Shown one piece after another: positions 24,801 through 35,699 of a stretch of 64,000 bases of DNA; the stretch's first letter is position 1; the number at the start of each line of letters is the position of its first letter. The DNA lies in the NCBI RefSeq assembly GCF_010389155.1, contig NC_057764.1:62001-126000 (forward strand). Reading direction: 5' to 3'. The stretch comes from Erigeron canadensis (lineage: Eukaryota; Streptophyta; Magnoliopsida; Asterales; Asteraceae). The notes under the pieces are model-generated. The model was not told the origin of the DNA. It ran no database searches and was given only the letters and a program-made list of their open reading frames with translations. The position numbers were made by a program, and so were the translations under genes.

Positions 24801-24840
24801 ATAGGTTGTAGAAGGATAAGGGCAAGGCACTTGCAACTGA
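21830..24840 (+). pseudogene. Env-like region of the Sirevirus element, broken
   Basis: After RNase H and a spacer, a new start (MAPKSSRSKDINLL at 21830) opens a region that stays coding-like for 3 kb but is cut by stops at 21903, 22738, about 22861, 23533, 23799, 24133, 24251 and 24809. The main pieces are 21910-22740 (276 aa; hydrophobic segments, LSLCFLQILG), 22888-23535 (Ser/Thr/Glu-rich linker) and 23820-24811 (coiled-coil-like). The position and layout match the env-like second gene described for Sireviruses such as SIRE1. Its function there is unproven. I see no clear signal peptide or membrane anchor in the surviving pieces. Confidence 0.65.
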
Positions 24841-25551
24841 TGAATCTGTCCAGCCGGCCACTGATATACCTTTATTAGAAACTGGAAATCTTGATCAGCT
24901 TCCTCCAGTGACTGAATCTGACAGCAAGAGATTGGCTAGAATTGGAAATGCAATAAATGAAAGGAAGAAACAAAAGAAGGCCACCTTGCTTGTCTCAAGG
25001 GTCCAACTGCAAGGATTAGGCATACTTGATGTTAATGATGCTAATCTGTTGGGCATCTCACTGTTAGGCATACTTGATATGTTATGAAGCAGGTATGGAT
25101 GGTTGTAGTTTCACCCAAGTGTGGGGGGGACCCCTTGATTGTTGATTGTCTGATGACATGCATATGCTGGCAGTAAGTTCAGCGCCGCATTGTGTTTGGT
25201 ATGTTTGATGTATTCGACTTTCGCACCTTCCATTTTGGCACAAATTGTTTATCCCGCTTTACGGGGTCGATAACTTGTTTCAACACGAAATGTGTCCTTA
25301 TTCCGGTATGTGCTTTTATTTTTCGATTTCGCTTACCCCTATTTCCTTTTATGACCGAATATGGACATTGAGGTAAAATCAATGAAGTTCTTCAGCAAAG
25401 ATATCATCCAGGTAAAATCAATGAAATCAAAGTTATAATCAAACTTGGAGGAAGGCAATTTGTGGTAACTATTCAATACTTCAAGGGACCACAACTCACA
25501 ACTGAAAATCCAGATGTTCATCATTATGGACATTCTGAGCATGTTGAAATG
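24841..25551 (+). other. Sirevirus 3' region and unassigned sequence
   Basis: Coding-like remnants continue to about 25090 (RLARIGNAINERKKQKKAT-like). After the G run near 25125 the character changes. A short open stretch near 25420-25551 (LGGRQFVVTIQYFKGPQ-like) has no recognised family. A 17-base direct repeat starting GTAAAATCAATGAA occurs at about 25374 and 25411. Confidence 0.35.
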
Positions 25552-27222
25552 TGATGTGACTAATTTATACCCATTACCTACATCATTATTAGCCATTTAT
25601 TTATATGTTTTAAGTCTATTTTGTGTGCATTTGGCGCGTTTATGGTGTTTGTTAGTGGTTTCAGGCACTTAGCAGGTTACGTGGTCATTTGGCTCACATT
25701 TGGAAGACTATTGGCTAATACAATAATCCATGAAGTCGAGAGTTGATTTATGCAAAAGAAATGATGAAAGTGGCGAGTTGAAAGTTGAAAATGAAGTTAT
25801 CGAAACCTTAGTGTTGACTGCGACGCAGTGGGCTATGTCACTGTACCACTGCGCCACAGTGGTTACCTATGCATGAACAAGTTTGAGGCAAAGATATTTG
25901 GCTGCGCAGCAGTGGTCGTAAACGAGGGCGACTGCGGCGCAGTGGTACGTTGGTCAACGGAGACGAGTCAAGAACTATGACTGCGCCGCAGTGGATGGCA
26001 TGCACGAGCCCACTGCGTCGCAGTCGCCCATGTTGCATACGAAGGGAATTCCAGTGATATTTGGCTGTGCCGCAGTGGAGGCCTTCACATGACCACTGTG
26101 CCGCAGTGGGGGGGTTGGTCAACAAAAGTCAACGGCCGACTAAAAGCCTTATTTTTCAAGAGGTATAAATATAAACCCTAGGCATGAATTTCAAGGCATT
26201 CAAACTCTTTCTAGGAGCTGCTCTATCAGGATTCTTCCTTCTCCAATCAAGTGTTTCACTTAGGCGGACTCATTGAAGATATTACGGGCACCCATCTAGA
26301 TCGTATCTACATTATTGTCTTGCAATTTATTTTCTTCAAACAATTGGTACTTCATGTTTCTTTTCCATTTCTTTGATTATTGTGAATTGATCATGAGTGG
26401 CTAACTGTTTAATCATCCACCTTGATGAAACTAGACGGATAATGTGATTGCTATATTTTTAATTCAAAAGGGTTTATTTAATTATCGTTGTTCTGTGATC
26501 TTGATGGTTTTAATTCTTTTCATTTAATTAAAATCGATATTGGTTGCATATGATTCTTCATTGGTGGTAGTAGTCGAATGTGTATGTGATTTTAAAACGG
26601 TTACTTGTCTATAAGTAATTATCACTAGTTCATGGTATGATAGTGAATATCATTTTAAGAAAAGATTAAATTTGTCAACGTGATTGATATCGGTTGGTGG
26701 TACCACGTTATTGTCACATGGGTTCAATTGATAATTTGATAAGTAGATAAAAACTGATTGTTAGGAGAATTGTCTTGGTCTTGGTGGTACCGGCTTGGGT
26801 AATTCAACTAGTAGTTAGGTGATTTGATAAATTATTCATGGATGGTGGTACCACGTGAATAGTTTAATCTTGTCACGACTACCTTTCAAACTCTTAAGAA
26901 TTTGTTCCTCATCAAATGCAATCACATTTGAAGTCAAGGGAAGTCAAGGTGGATGACTTTTAATTATTTCGTCTGAATCTTTCTTTAATTTTATGCAATC
27001 AATTGGCAAATCAATTTGTTTAATTGTAAAAGGGAATTTCGAGCAACACCTGTTTTCCAAACCATTTAACAAGCAACTAATCATTTCACAGTCCCTGAGA
27101 ACGAACTCAAACTTACCTCTTTGCTATATTACAAATGATCGGGTCCACTGCCCGTGAGTGCGTAGAAGTTAGTTCTTTGGTAGTTTTAGTTTACAAATAT
27201 TAGAGCTCGATTTTGCACATCA
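25552..27222 (+). repeat. Athila/Tat-type LTR inside the copia element
   Basis: 1671 bases, TGATGTGACTAATTT to TTTTGCACATCA, followed a few bases later by a tRNA-Asp-like primer site. This is the arrangement of Athila/Tat gypsy elements. A TATA box (GGTATAAATATAAA) lies at about 26161-26174. Just upstream, 25816-26110 holds eight copies of a CACTGCGCCGCAGTG-type palindrome. No second copy of this LTR occurs in the window. Confidence 0.75.
25816..26110. repeat. Eight dispersed GCGCCGC-core palindromes
   Basis: Copies start near 25816, 25846, 25902, 25930, 25979, 26009, 26063 and 26092. Each is a variant of CCACTGCGCCGCAGTGG, complete or one-armed, spaced 30 to 56 bases apart, with mismatches mostly in the central GCGCCGC. 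They are the most CG-rich part of an otherwise AT-rich LTR and lie about 50 bases upstream of its TATA box. Confidence 0.85.
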
Positions 27223-27228
27223 AGTTTT

Positions 27229-27246
27229 TGGCGCCGCTGCCGGGGA
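27229..27246 (+). promoter_or_regulatory. Primer-binding site (tRNA-Asp type)
   Basis: TGGCGCCGCTGCCGGGGA is one base away from the tRNA-Asp complement characteristic of Athila/Tat elements. It sits seven bases after the LTR end. Confidence 0.8.
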
Positions 27247-27400
27247 TTGTGTGCCTAATTAGTTGTTTATTTTATGGTTTGATCCTTCCTCACGCGTGAG
27301 GAAGTTAATTGCTTTATTAGTTAGACTTGTTTATTTGAATTATCACAAGTGCATTTGACGCGTGGTGTTAGTTGTGTTTTGCAGGATACTGAAATAGTTG

Positions 27401-27930
27401 ATGATTTTGCGTTCTTCGGGGAGACCTCTTTTTAGTCCACTAAAAACTCCACCTAGACGTAGGATCAACTACACGGCACCACTAGATTGGGACGAAGAAG
27501 GCTTCTTTCTTGAGGAATTCTTTGACCTTGCACTTGTAAAAGAAGAGATGGCTGACAATCCGCCAATTGATCCGAATGATGTCAAGTATGGAGACCGAAC
27601 CCGAAATATCCCTTCGACTCGTGGTTCCGCCGTTAGAACACCGGCGGTCGATCAGAACTTTAATTTGAAACCAAATCATTTAAAGAGCATCGAGGAACAA
27701 AAGTTTGATGGAAAGAAGAAGTGGGATCCATATAAGCACTTGGAGAGGTTTGAGAAGTTGGCACGGCTATACCAATATGGTCAAAACCAAATGAATGCCG
27801 TGAAACTTGAAACTTTTCCTATCACTCTTACCGGGGAAGCCGAGGATTGGTTTAATGATCTTCCCGAGAATTCAATTACAACTTGGGATCAACTCAAGGA
27901 AGCTTTTATCGGAGAGTTCTATTCGGTTGA
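27401..27930 (+). pseudogene. Athila/Tat-type gag, N-terminal fragment
   Basis: The frame starts at ATG 27401 (MILRSSGRPLFSP) and contains the retrotransposon gag core: a FDGKKKWDPYKHLERFEKL segment, then TLTGEAEDWFNDLP and WDQLKEAFIGEFY. The similarity stops at about 27925. From there the DNA is again the AT-rich 3' end of the copia element. The frame runs on by chance to 28081. No zinc knuckle, protease or pol of this element is present. Confidence 0.8.
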
Positions 27931-28195
27931 GATCTTCTTCAGTTATCTATTTTGTAATTTTACTTATTGTCTTGTAACTTTTGTAATTTTATCATGTATA
28001 TACAAGTTGTCAGATTGTAACCACAAGATAGATAACAGATTAAATCTAATAAACAAAAAAAAAAACAATCAAGGCATTTGATGATCTATAAAAATGCCTT
28101 GGAAACTTAGATTAGATTTAGTCATTCAAATCTTTCAAGTTCATACTTGTATAGTTACAAAAAAACTTGAACAAACTTGGCAATATTTCAGGACA

Positions 28196-28206
28196 AATAG
28201 GGGGAA
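28196..28206 (+). promoter_or_regulatory. Polypurine tract of the Sirevirus-like element
   Basis: AAATAGGGGGA lies directly before the 3' LTR, where the plus-strand primer of a retrotransposon is expected. Confidence 0.8.
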
Positions 28207-28208
28207 TT

Positions 28209-29164
28209 TGTTAGAACCAGTTTCGTCCAAACTGGCCAGTCTCTAGTTGCATCTTGAGACCAGAAGATTTGTCCAGAAATATATTGAAGTCCAGTTGCAA
28301 CGTACAGTTAATGCAACTAAAGACTTCCTCCAGTTGAGATTTGATCAGAACTGAAGACATTCCAATTGACGTCGAAGACAATAAATGGAAGATAGAGAAT
28401 GACAATGGCAGCGGAGCCCAGTTGGCATTCTACTCAGATTGAAACTGGAGAATATCAGTTTAAAGCCTTTACAATGCTTTACACTGTTTACGAGGAAGAC
28501 CTTTTTGCTTTATGCAGCTTTATACAGACAATATCATTTGTCTATGATTAAAGTACAAAAGTGCATAAAGTAGGTTAGATAAAGTAATGTCTTGACTTAC
28601 CTTATCAAGCATTTCAAAGGAACTCACTTAGTTTCCTTAAATGCTGTCAACCATATTTATACAACAAAGTTGGATTCCCAATGCCAACTTTGTCTATAAA
28701 TAGAGGTCTTTGCACAACAAGAATATAACTTTGTATATTCAGACTTTTGCAATATTCTTGGTGTACTTGTGCAATATTCTCTCAATCGTAAAAAGGAACA
28801 CTTCACAACTTTAAATGTTTCGATTGTTAAAGAGAATTTCCGAGTATAGATCATTTGTATTTCATAGGTTGTTAGGATATTTACATTTGTGTATTATCTT
28901 GGTTCCGCAACAACCTTGTATTTTATTTAGCATCAATAAATAAAATACATTTGAAAATTACAACTTGGTCTCACCATTTTACTTTGTTTTATTTACTTAT
29001 TGCATTGTCTTTACTTTTGTCATCTGCTAAGTAATCTATTCAAGGACTTGGTATACAATCACTGTAACTGGTCGTCTCCAGTTCAGTGTTTATATTGCAA
29101 AGAACTCTCACCATTGACATAGAGGTGTCTTCAGTTAGTACCATCTCTTGAGTTAGGACTTACA
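28209..29164 (+). repeat. 3' LTR of the Sirevirus-like element
   Basis: 956 bases, TGTTAGAACCAG to GGACTTACA, followed by the ATCTT duplication. It contains 14 bases near 29067 (CTGGTCGTCTCCAG region) that the 5' LTR lacks. Those bases form part of an inverted repeat. Confidence 0.95.
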
Positions 29165-29406
29165 ATCTTCACGGGTAGGATGCCTAGACTTGAACCATAG
29201 GAATGGACTTTGACCTTAGGTGACTTGTGTTGTTCATATTTGAGAATTGAAGTAGTTAGTAAGCTTGATTTAAAATAAAATAGTTTATGATCATAATAGA
29301 GCCGACCTATTACCGGTCATAAACTATTAGGTTCTAAATTGAACTTACTAAATATGGAAATGATCAAATGTGACTGTTTTGGGTAATAGAGACTAAGTTA
29401 TGAATT

Positions 29407-31224
29407 ATGAGTTATATTTATAAGTTTCTTGAAATTTGTAGTATGGATTCATCTCAAGGCGAAGATGGATCAAGTCAAGATCGGAACAAAAGCATAGTGA
29501 ATGAAGTATTTGTTGAACGGGAAGATATAACCCGTGATTTCATATGCGAACAAATAGGCAAGGCTTTAGAAAACTTCTCTCCGTTCATTGTCAAAAAATT
29601 GAACGAAACCTTGGAAGGAGCAATGAGTGATCACATTGCTAACAAGATAAAGGAGGAAGTAGCATTGTCGATGCAAGAAGAGTTTGATAAGCGTTTCCCT
29701 AAAGAAAAAGTACCGGAAACTCAATATCTTGAAAATCAACCGAAGCAAACGAATGAGAACCCTTATGATCTTAAGAACTTCACTATTGCTAAACCTCCCA
29801 AATACAATGGGGACCCTGATCCTATTGTGAGCACCAAGTGGGTATATGAAATTGAAGGGGCTTTCCGCATCACAAAGACTCCACCCGAAGACAAGACTTT
29901 GTAAGGGTCGAGTATGCTAAGGGATAAGGCTAAATTGTGGTGGGATAGCCAAATTGTGACAAAAGGAGAAGATGCGATGGTGAAGATGGATTGGGCGGAT
30001 TTTAAAGCGGCTTTCTTCAAGGAATTTCGATCCGAGTTCGATGTGACTAAGCTTAGAAGTGAGTTCATGAATGATTCTCAAGGTTCGTTGAATGTGAATG
30101 AATTCCGTGTGCGGTTTCTCGATAAAGCACAGTTTTGTCCCGAGTATTTGAAAGATGATAAGTTGTTGAAAGAACATTTCTACCGGAAACTCCGCAAGAA
30201 CATTAGAGAAAAGATCACTCTTCTTCAAGTTGAATCTTTCAATCAATTGGTTGATGTGAAAAGATGGCATGAGGTAGAATAGGGCATGCCGGATGAAGAC
30301 TCCTCAAAGAGGAAGGTGGAGCAAAGTGATTCACCAAACAAAAATTTCCGACCAAGTGGAAGCTCGGGGAGTAACTCTTCTAGGAGAATTGCTCCTACAT
30401 GTAATAATTGTGGAAAACATCATTATGGGGTTTGTCGTTTACCTCCTAAGAAGGGATGCTTTAATTATGGCCAACCGGGTCACATTAGTCGTGATTGTAA
30501 ATTTGCTCTGAGAAAGCCTACCGTGTGCTTTAATTGTTTCAATGAAGGGCATATGAAGAGTGCTTGTCCAGTGTTGTCGGAGGAGGAGAGACAAGATGAA
30601 ACAAGAAAGGAAAATGAAAGAAAGTTGGCGAAACAAGTGGGGACTCCTAGGGGAAGATCATTTCAAATCTCGGTGATGGAAACAAAAGAATCAACCGATG
30701 TTGTGTCAGGTACCTTCCTAGTTCATGACACTCCCGCTAAAATTTTATTTGATTCCGGAGCAAATCGTTCCTTTGTAGCTACTCGATTTACTAAAAATAT
30801 TCCCTTACAATTATCATTGCTTAAACCTCCGTTGTTAGTGGAAGTGGCGGGTGATCAAACCTATGTGATTAAAAATGTGTACATAGATTGTAGCCTAACC
30901 ATAAATTTCGAAAATTTTAAAGCTAACCTTATTCCTATGGGTTTGGGTGAATTTGATGTGATTTTTGCCATGGATTGGCTTGGTCGTCATAAGGCGAGTA
31001 TTTATTGTACCGATAAGAGTGTTCGTCTCAAGACTCCTAATGGCAAAGATTTAGTGATTTATGGCAAAAGAAATCAAGACTCTTTACCTCTGTGTACTTA
31101 TGCTCGAGCTCGCCGACTTATCTTTCACGGATGCAAGGCTTTTCTTGCTCATGTTCTTGATTCCGATAAGGAATCTAAATCGATATCCGAAATTCCTATT
31201 GTTAATGAATTTGTCGATGTTTAA
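29407..31224 (+). pseudogene. Gypsy gag and protease, one frame with premature stops
   Basis: This is the start of the gypsy gag-pol frame. ATG at 29407, or more likely at 29443 (MDSSQGEDG), opens gag with the usual LRDKAKLWWDSQ and FRVRFLDKAQFCP regions. Nucleocapsid zinc knuckles occur at 30400-30580: CNNCGKHHYGVC, a second whose second Cys is Tyr (CFNYGQPGHISRDC), and CFNCFNEGHMKSAC. The aspartic protease has FDSGANRSFV at about 30750. All pieces share one frame and are separated only by in-frame stops at 29902, 30280 and 31222, so no frameshift is needed to explain the breakage. Confidence 0.88.
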
Positions 31225-32991
31225 TCTGATGACTTACCTGGTCTTCCTCCTGATAGACAAATAGATTTCAAGATTGACCTTACTTCGGATGCTACACCTG
31301 TTGCAAAAACTCCATATCGTCTTGCTCCAACTGAAATGCGAGAAATGATGGAACAACTCCAAGAACTTCTTAATAAAGGCTTTATACGCCCAAGTAGTTC
31401 CCCTTGGGGTGCTCCCGTTTTGTTCGTTAAAAAGAAAGATGGTAGTTTGCGGATGTGCATTGATTATCGTGAGCTTAATAAAATCACCATCAAGAATAAG
31501 TATCATTTGCCTCGTATTGACGATCTTTTTGATCAACTTCAAGGAGCATCGTATTTTTCAAAAATTGATCTTCGTTCGGGTTACCACCAACTTAAAATTT
31601 GTAAAGAAGACTTTCCTAAAACCGCATTCAGGACCCGTTATGGTCATTACGAATTCTTAGTCATGCCTTTTGGTTTGACAAATGCTCCTGCGGCTTTTAT
31701 AGATCTTATGAATCGGGTTTGTCGTCCTTTCCTTGATAAATCCGTTATTGTCTTCATTGATGATATTTTGATTTATTCAAAGTGTGTATCCGATCATGAA
31801 AAGCATCTTCGCAAAATTCTTGAAACACTTCGTCAAGAGAAGTTGTATGCCAAATTTTCTAAATGTGAGTTGTGGTTACGTGAAGTTCAATTCCTTGGAC
31901 ATGTTGTCAATAGGGATGGAATTAAAGTTGATCCTGCGAAAATTAGTGTAATCATGAAGTGGGAATCTCCTAAATCCCCGACAGAAATTCGTAGTTTTCT
32001 TGGCTTGGTGGGTTATTACCGCCGTTTTATTCAAGACTTTTCTAAGATTGCCTCGCCTCTTACTAAATTGACTCGAAAGAACGAGAAGTTTGAATGGAAG
32101 AATAAACAAGAAAATGCATTCCAAACTCTAAAAAAGAAGTTGAGTCAAGCGCCCGTTCTTACCCTACTGGATGGTGTTGAAGACTTCTCGGTATATTGTG
32201 ATGCCTCGTTTAATGGTCTTGGTTATGTCCTTATGCAAAAGGGGCGAGTCATTGCTTATGCATCAAGACAATTAAAACTTCATGAGAAGTCTTATCCTGT
32301 TCATGATTTGGAACTTGTTGCGATTGTTTTTGCTTTGAAAATTTGGCGTCATTATCTTTATAGTGTTAAATTTACCATTTATTCCGATCATAAAAGTCTT
32401 AAATATTTCTTCGAACAACGTGATCTTAATAATCGTCAACGAAGGTGGTTAGATTTGTTGAAAGACTATGATTGTGAAATTTTGTATCATCCCGGAAAAG
32501 CCAATGTTGTGGCCGACGCTTTAAGTCGAAAAACCTCTCATTACTCTATTCGTGTTTCACCCTTGTGGGTAATGATTACCAATGATTTCATGGAGCGCAT
32601 AAAGGAAGCTAAAAAAGAAGCTTTGCAACGTGACTCTAAACAGGAGAGAATTAAGGGTCAAGTGAAAATTTTCTCTAAAGACTCTCGTGGTCTTACGGTT
32701 CGTTATGGACGAATTTGGATCCCATTTTCATGTACTTTGAAAGAAGTTCTCCTTGATGAAGCATATACATCCAAATACTTTATTCATCCCGGCGCGGTGA
32801 AAATGTATCACGATTTAAAAGTTGACTATTGGTGGCCGGGTATGAAGCGTAATATAGTTAAGTATGTGGAAAAATGTTTGACTTATTTACAAGTTAAGAC
32901 GGAGCATCAAAAGCCGTATGTTAATTATAAATTAATGTTGTTGAATTGTAATTATCCAAGTATGGAAGGGGTGTTAGTGAAAATTAGCTAG
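31225..32991 (+). pseudogene. Gypsy pol: RT, RNase H and integrase zinc finger (truncated)
   Basis: This continues the same frame after the stop at 31222. Reverse transcriptase holds [24 protein letters not shown] and the catalytic FIDDILIYS. RNase H follows with [22 protein letters not shown] and [10 protein letters not shown]. The integrase HHCC finger is partly present ([21 protein letters not shown] and the CLTYLQVK region). At about 32922 unrelated AT-rich DNA interrupts it, giving a false C-terminus and a stop at 32989. The RT type is that of plant chromoviruses or a near relative. No chromodomain remains. Confidence 0.93.
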
Positions 32992-33338
32992 TAGTATATA
33001 TACCCCTTCCATCTCCTTTGTAAATCTTCCTTTTTCCCCCATTTTTCTATACATATGCATATTGTTATATCTATTTAATCTACCTTTTACACCTTATTTC
33101 CCACACAAATCGTAGAGAAAAACATATTAAGAACATAAATTTAAAGATTACACCGTATGGAAAGCTTCAACCGCTTGAAATTCCACAATGGAAGTGGGAA
33201 CACTTGACTATGGATTTTATTACTAAACTTTCTAAAACACCCAAGAAACAATTCGACACTATGATATGTTGGTGTATTATCCGTCTTTACATATGACTTG
33301 GATCACGGGGACGTGATCCGTTTTGAATGGGGGAGAAT
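32992..33338 (+). pseudogene. Integrase remnant after an insertion, and polypurine tract
   Basis: From about 32922 to 33158 there is about 235 bases of foreign AT-rich sequence with an internal inverted repeat (GGAAGGGGT near 32965 and ACCCCTTCC near 33001). Integrase similarity resumes at 33159 (GKLQPLEIPQWKWEHLTMDF) and ends near 33265. The catalytic core and everything after it are deleted. The tail GAATGGGGGAGAA before the 3' LTR is the polypurine tract. Confidence 0.7.
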
Positions 33339-33654
33339 TGTAACACCCCAATATTTTAAGGTAACAAGAAATTAACCCTTATCATAATTTTGAGATTAAA
33401 TTAAATTTCTAGTATTTTGTTTTGAGATAAGGGGTTAATTTAGTTTAAACTTTAGTGACTAGCGGGTATAACATCCATTAAAATTGAAATAAAACGTGGC
33501 TTATGGATAGATAGTCCAGCCACTTGATTGAATGACTCATACTATCACCTACATATTTCCTTCCAATTTCTTCCATTAAACTTTCTTAAATCTTCTAATC
33601 TTGTAAAATAAAAATAAAATTTGGATATTTCTTAAATTGAGTCGAGTCGTTTCA
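33339..33654 (+). repeat. 3' LTR of the gypsy element
   Basis: 316 bases, TGTAACACCCC to GTCGTTTCA, followed by the GTTTT target duplication at 33655-33659. Confidence 0.92.
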
Positions 33655-33840
33655 GTTTTCTTCTATTTTTTTTTTTTTTTGATTTTCGGATTCAACATTT
33701 CACACACAGTTGAAAGTTCAAGAATAATGGAGAAAAATGATTAAGGGAGTTAGGTTGGGAGTTTTATCAAGTTTACAAAAATTGTAACCTAGGTCCCCAT
33801 ATATTTGTTTAATTACATCTTTTACCCAATCCATATTCTA

Positions 33841-34290
33841 GGTCGGGGTCTCAACTCATAAAGAAGTGGACATTGAGCTTACCAGTGAAAGAGACAACCC
33901 TTTACGCCCAACCGATATATTGTTTTACTCATGGGATGGAGGACTTGATATATGCATCGATTTGACAGGGTCATCGCCCTTGACGTAAACCGGTATAGTT
34001 AACTTTGCGTCGGGTCGTGCAGTGATTAAGGTTGCACAACGTAAACGATATAAGTATAAGGCTAAGTGTGTAGGTATTGGATATGGTTTTATCCCCTTCT
34101 TTTTTTCTTCCTTTGGAGAACTTGAAAAGGATGCGGTGACTCTGCTCAAGCGAATCCGAAAGTTCTTAGTGCCTCAAGACATCGGAGCGCGTGCTGCTGC
34201 ACATATATATGATATGATTAGTTTTGCTATAGACAGAGAAGTGGGAGCCCAGTATCTCGGGTTCCCACTAATTTCTTGTAAATCTTATTA
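33841..34290 (+). pseudogene. Degraded plant repeat protein, C-terminal fragment
   Basis: An open stretch with one in-frame stop (TAA at about 33988) encodes SWDGGLDICIDLTGSSPLT, then GRAVIKVAQRKRYKYKAK, FFSSFGELEKDAVTLLKRIR and an AIDREVGAQYLGFP end. I recall such C-terminal tails in many dispersed plant reverse-transcriptase-like or transposon-derived proteins, usually ending in a VARLP-type motif. The exact family is uncertain. It has no start, no upstream catalytic domains and no introns. It lies just past the truncated LTR that flanks the gypsy element, which suggests repeat-derived debris and not a host gene. Confidence 0.5.
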
Positions 34291-35639
34291 ATATCTGATA
34301 TCTAAGTGATATTATAGTAATAAAAAATTTAAAATATAAAGAATTTGATGAAGATATTAATAACGATAATAATAAAAAAATAATAATAATAAATATTAAT
34401 TTAGGTTCTGTGCACATATCCCACTCTTCATTCTTCAAGCATTTCCAAAAAAAATGTATTTTTCTCAATAAACCCTTCCTTCCCAACCGACGTCGCTCCC
34501 TCTTATTATTTGAATCGAATTAGAATCATCATCGATAAGGTTAGTTTGTTTATGCTATTTCTATTTTATGATATTTTAATTTTGTAATTTAATATTTTGT
34601 GCTTTTCATATTGATTGAAGAATGTTCTATATAGAAATTGTTTAATAATGAAACCACCATCGTTCTTACTTACCTTCCTCTTAGTTATGAATGTCTAAGA
34701 CTTTTTTGTTTAATTATTTTTTTTTTTATATAAATAAATTCCAGTAATCTTCCCCGTGGTTGGGTGTTGGTTTATACTAATCCGAGTTCTGTATTATTTT
34801 TCATACAATTGTAATCCACTTTTAGTTCTAACTAATCGATTTATATGTGTTATTCCATTATTCGGATAAATTTTATTATTTACTATTATTATTTGTAGCT
34901 ATAGGCAGGGACAGAGTTAGGGCGGCAGTGTGGGCAGGTGCCCCCTTCAATTTTGGTACAACATAATTTTTTAAAAATTGAGTAATATATTTGTAATTTT
35001 GTCTCTCTAAAAGAATATATAAAAAATACATACAAATGTTACATTCGTTGTCAAAAGTATATTCTTTGCAAGTCACTGGTCTTCGAATCATTAGTTTTGA
35101 GATAGATCTCTCAATTGTGAGAGTAAAAATCTTGACTTGTTTTGATTTTTAACTGAAAGAATAAAAAAGTTGAAGAAAAAGGTTTCTTTGTTTAGTAAGT
35201 GTGTAAGTGTATAGTAAATTAATAGTGTATCTATATGTGAAAAATTTAATTTCTTTTTAATTATCATTATATATTTATCACAAATAAGTAGTAATAATAA
35301 TCATAATAATTGTGTAGGAAAGATTTATACAAGCTAATTCTTTCATAAATAATATATATTTCGAGTTTCTTGCATTAATTAATGTATATGAGATGAGCTG
35401 GTAACATCAATTGAAACATTTATTAGTCAACTCGAGTTATGATTGACTACATTATCATTGATAAACTTTGTCTGACACGTGTTGTTTATATTTATAAAAA
35501 ACTAGTAATTTTAAATATGGGTGTTACAACTAGTGTCGGTAACAACTTGTAAGTATGACAAGCGACTTTTAAATTTGCCCATTTGTAAAAAAATTTTTTA
35601 TCGTTGTCCCTAGGACCTAGGTTGATATATTTTAGACTT
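34291..35639. other. AT-rich intergenic region upstream of MBD4L-like locus
   Basis: No gene is supported. Short AAT- and TA-rich runs are common. A CAGGGACAGAGTTAGGGCGG stretch at about 34907 looks like the end of a hAT-type MITE, but I found no partner terminus or duplication. Upstream promoter elements of the MBD4L-like gene may lie here but cannot be picked out. Confidence 0.4.
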
Positions 35640-35699
35640 CTGATGATTATCACACTTCAAATGTACTTATTTAAAAGTGTTTGGGTTGATTAGCTAGTA

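Larger units (their letters stand above)
14345..29164 (+). mobile_element. Sirevirus-like Ty1/copia retrotransposon, 14.8 kb, TSD ATCTT
   Basis: The LTRs are 14345-15286 and 28209-29164, with target duplication ATCTT at 14340-14344 and 29165-29169. An initiator-Met primer site follows the 5' LTR, and a G-rich polypurine tract precedes the 3' LTR. The gene order gag, protease, integrase, reverse transcriptase, RNase H is that of copia. A long extra reading-frame region after RNase H (21830-24840) is the env-like region known from Sireviruses. The element also contains a foreign Athila-type segment (25552 to about 27930). By eye the LTRs differ at about 30 positions plus one 14-bp indel, so the insertion is not recent. 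Stops and frameshifts make it defective. Confidence 0.93.
13987..33654 (+). mobile_element. Ty3/gypsy retrotransposon, defective, split by a copia element
   Basis: The two LTRs (13987-14303 and 33339-33654) are similar throughout. The 5-bp target duplication GTTTT lies at 13982-13986 and 33655-33659. Once the 14.8-kb copia insertion and its duplicated ATCTT are discounted, the element is about 4.84 kb. It carries gag, protease, reverse transcriptase, RNase H and a stump of integrase. The 317-bp LTRs are short for a plant gypsy element. In-frame stops and the loss of the integrase core make it non-autonomous. A primer site is not clear: TTGGTAT follows the 5' LTR but then departs from the usual initiator-Met match. 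Confidence 0.93.

Noticed and set aside
34900..35090. hAT-like MITE near CAGGGACAGAGTTAGGGCGG
   Set aside because: Only one possible terminus is visible; no inverted partner and no 8-bp duplication.
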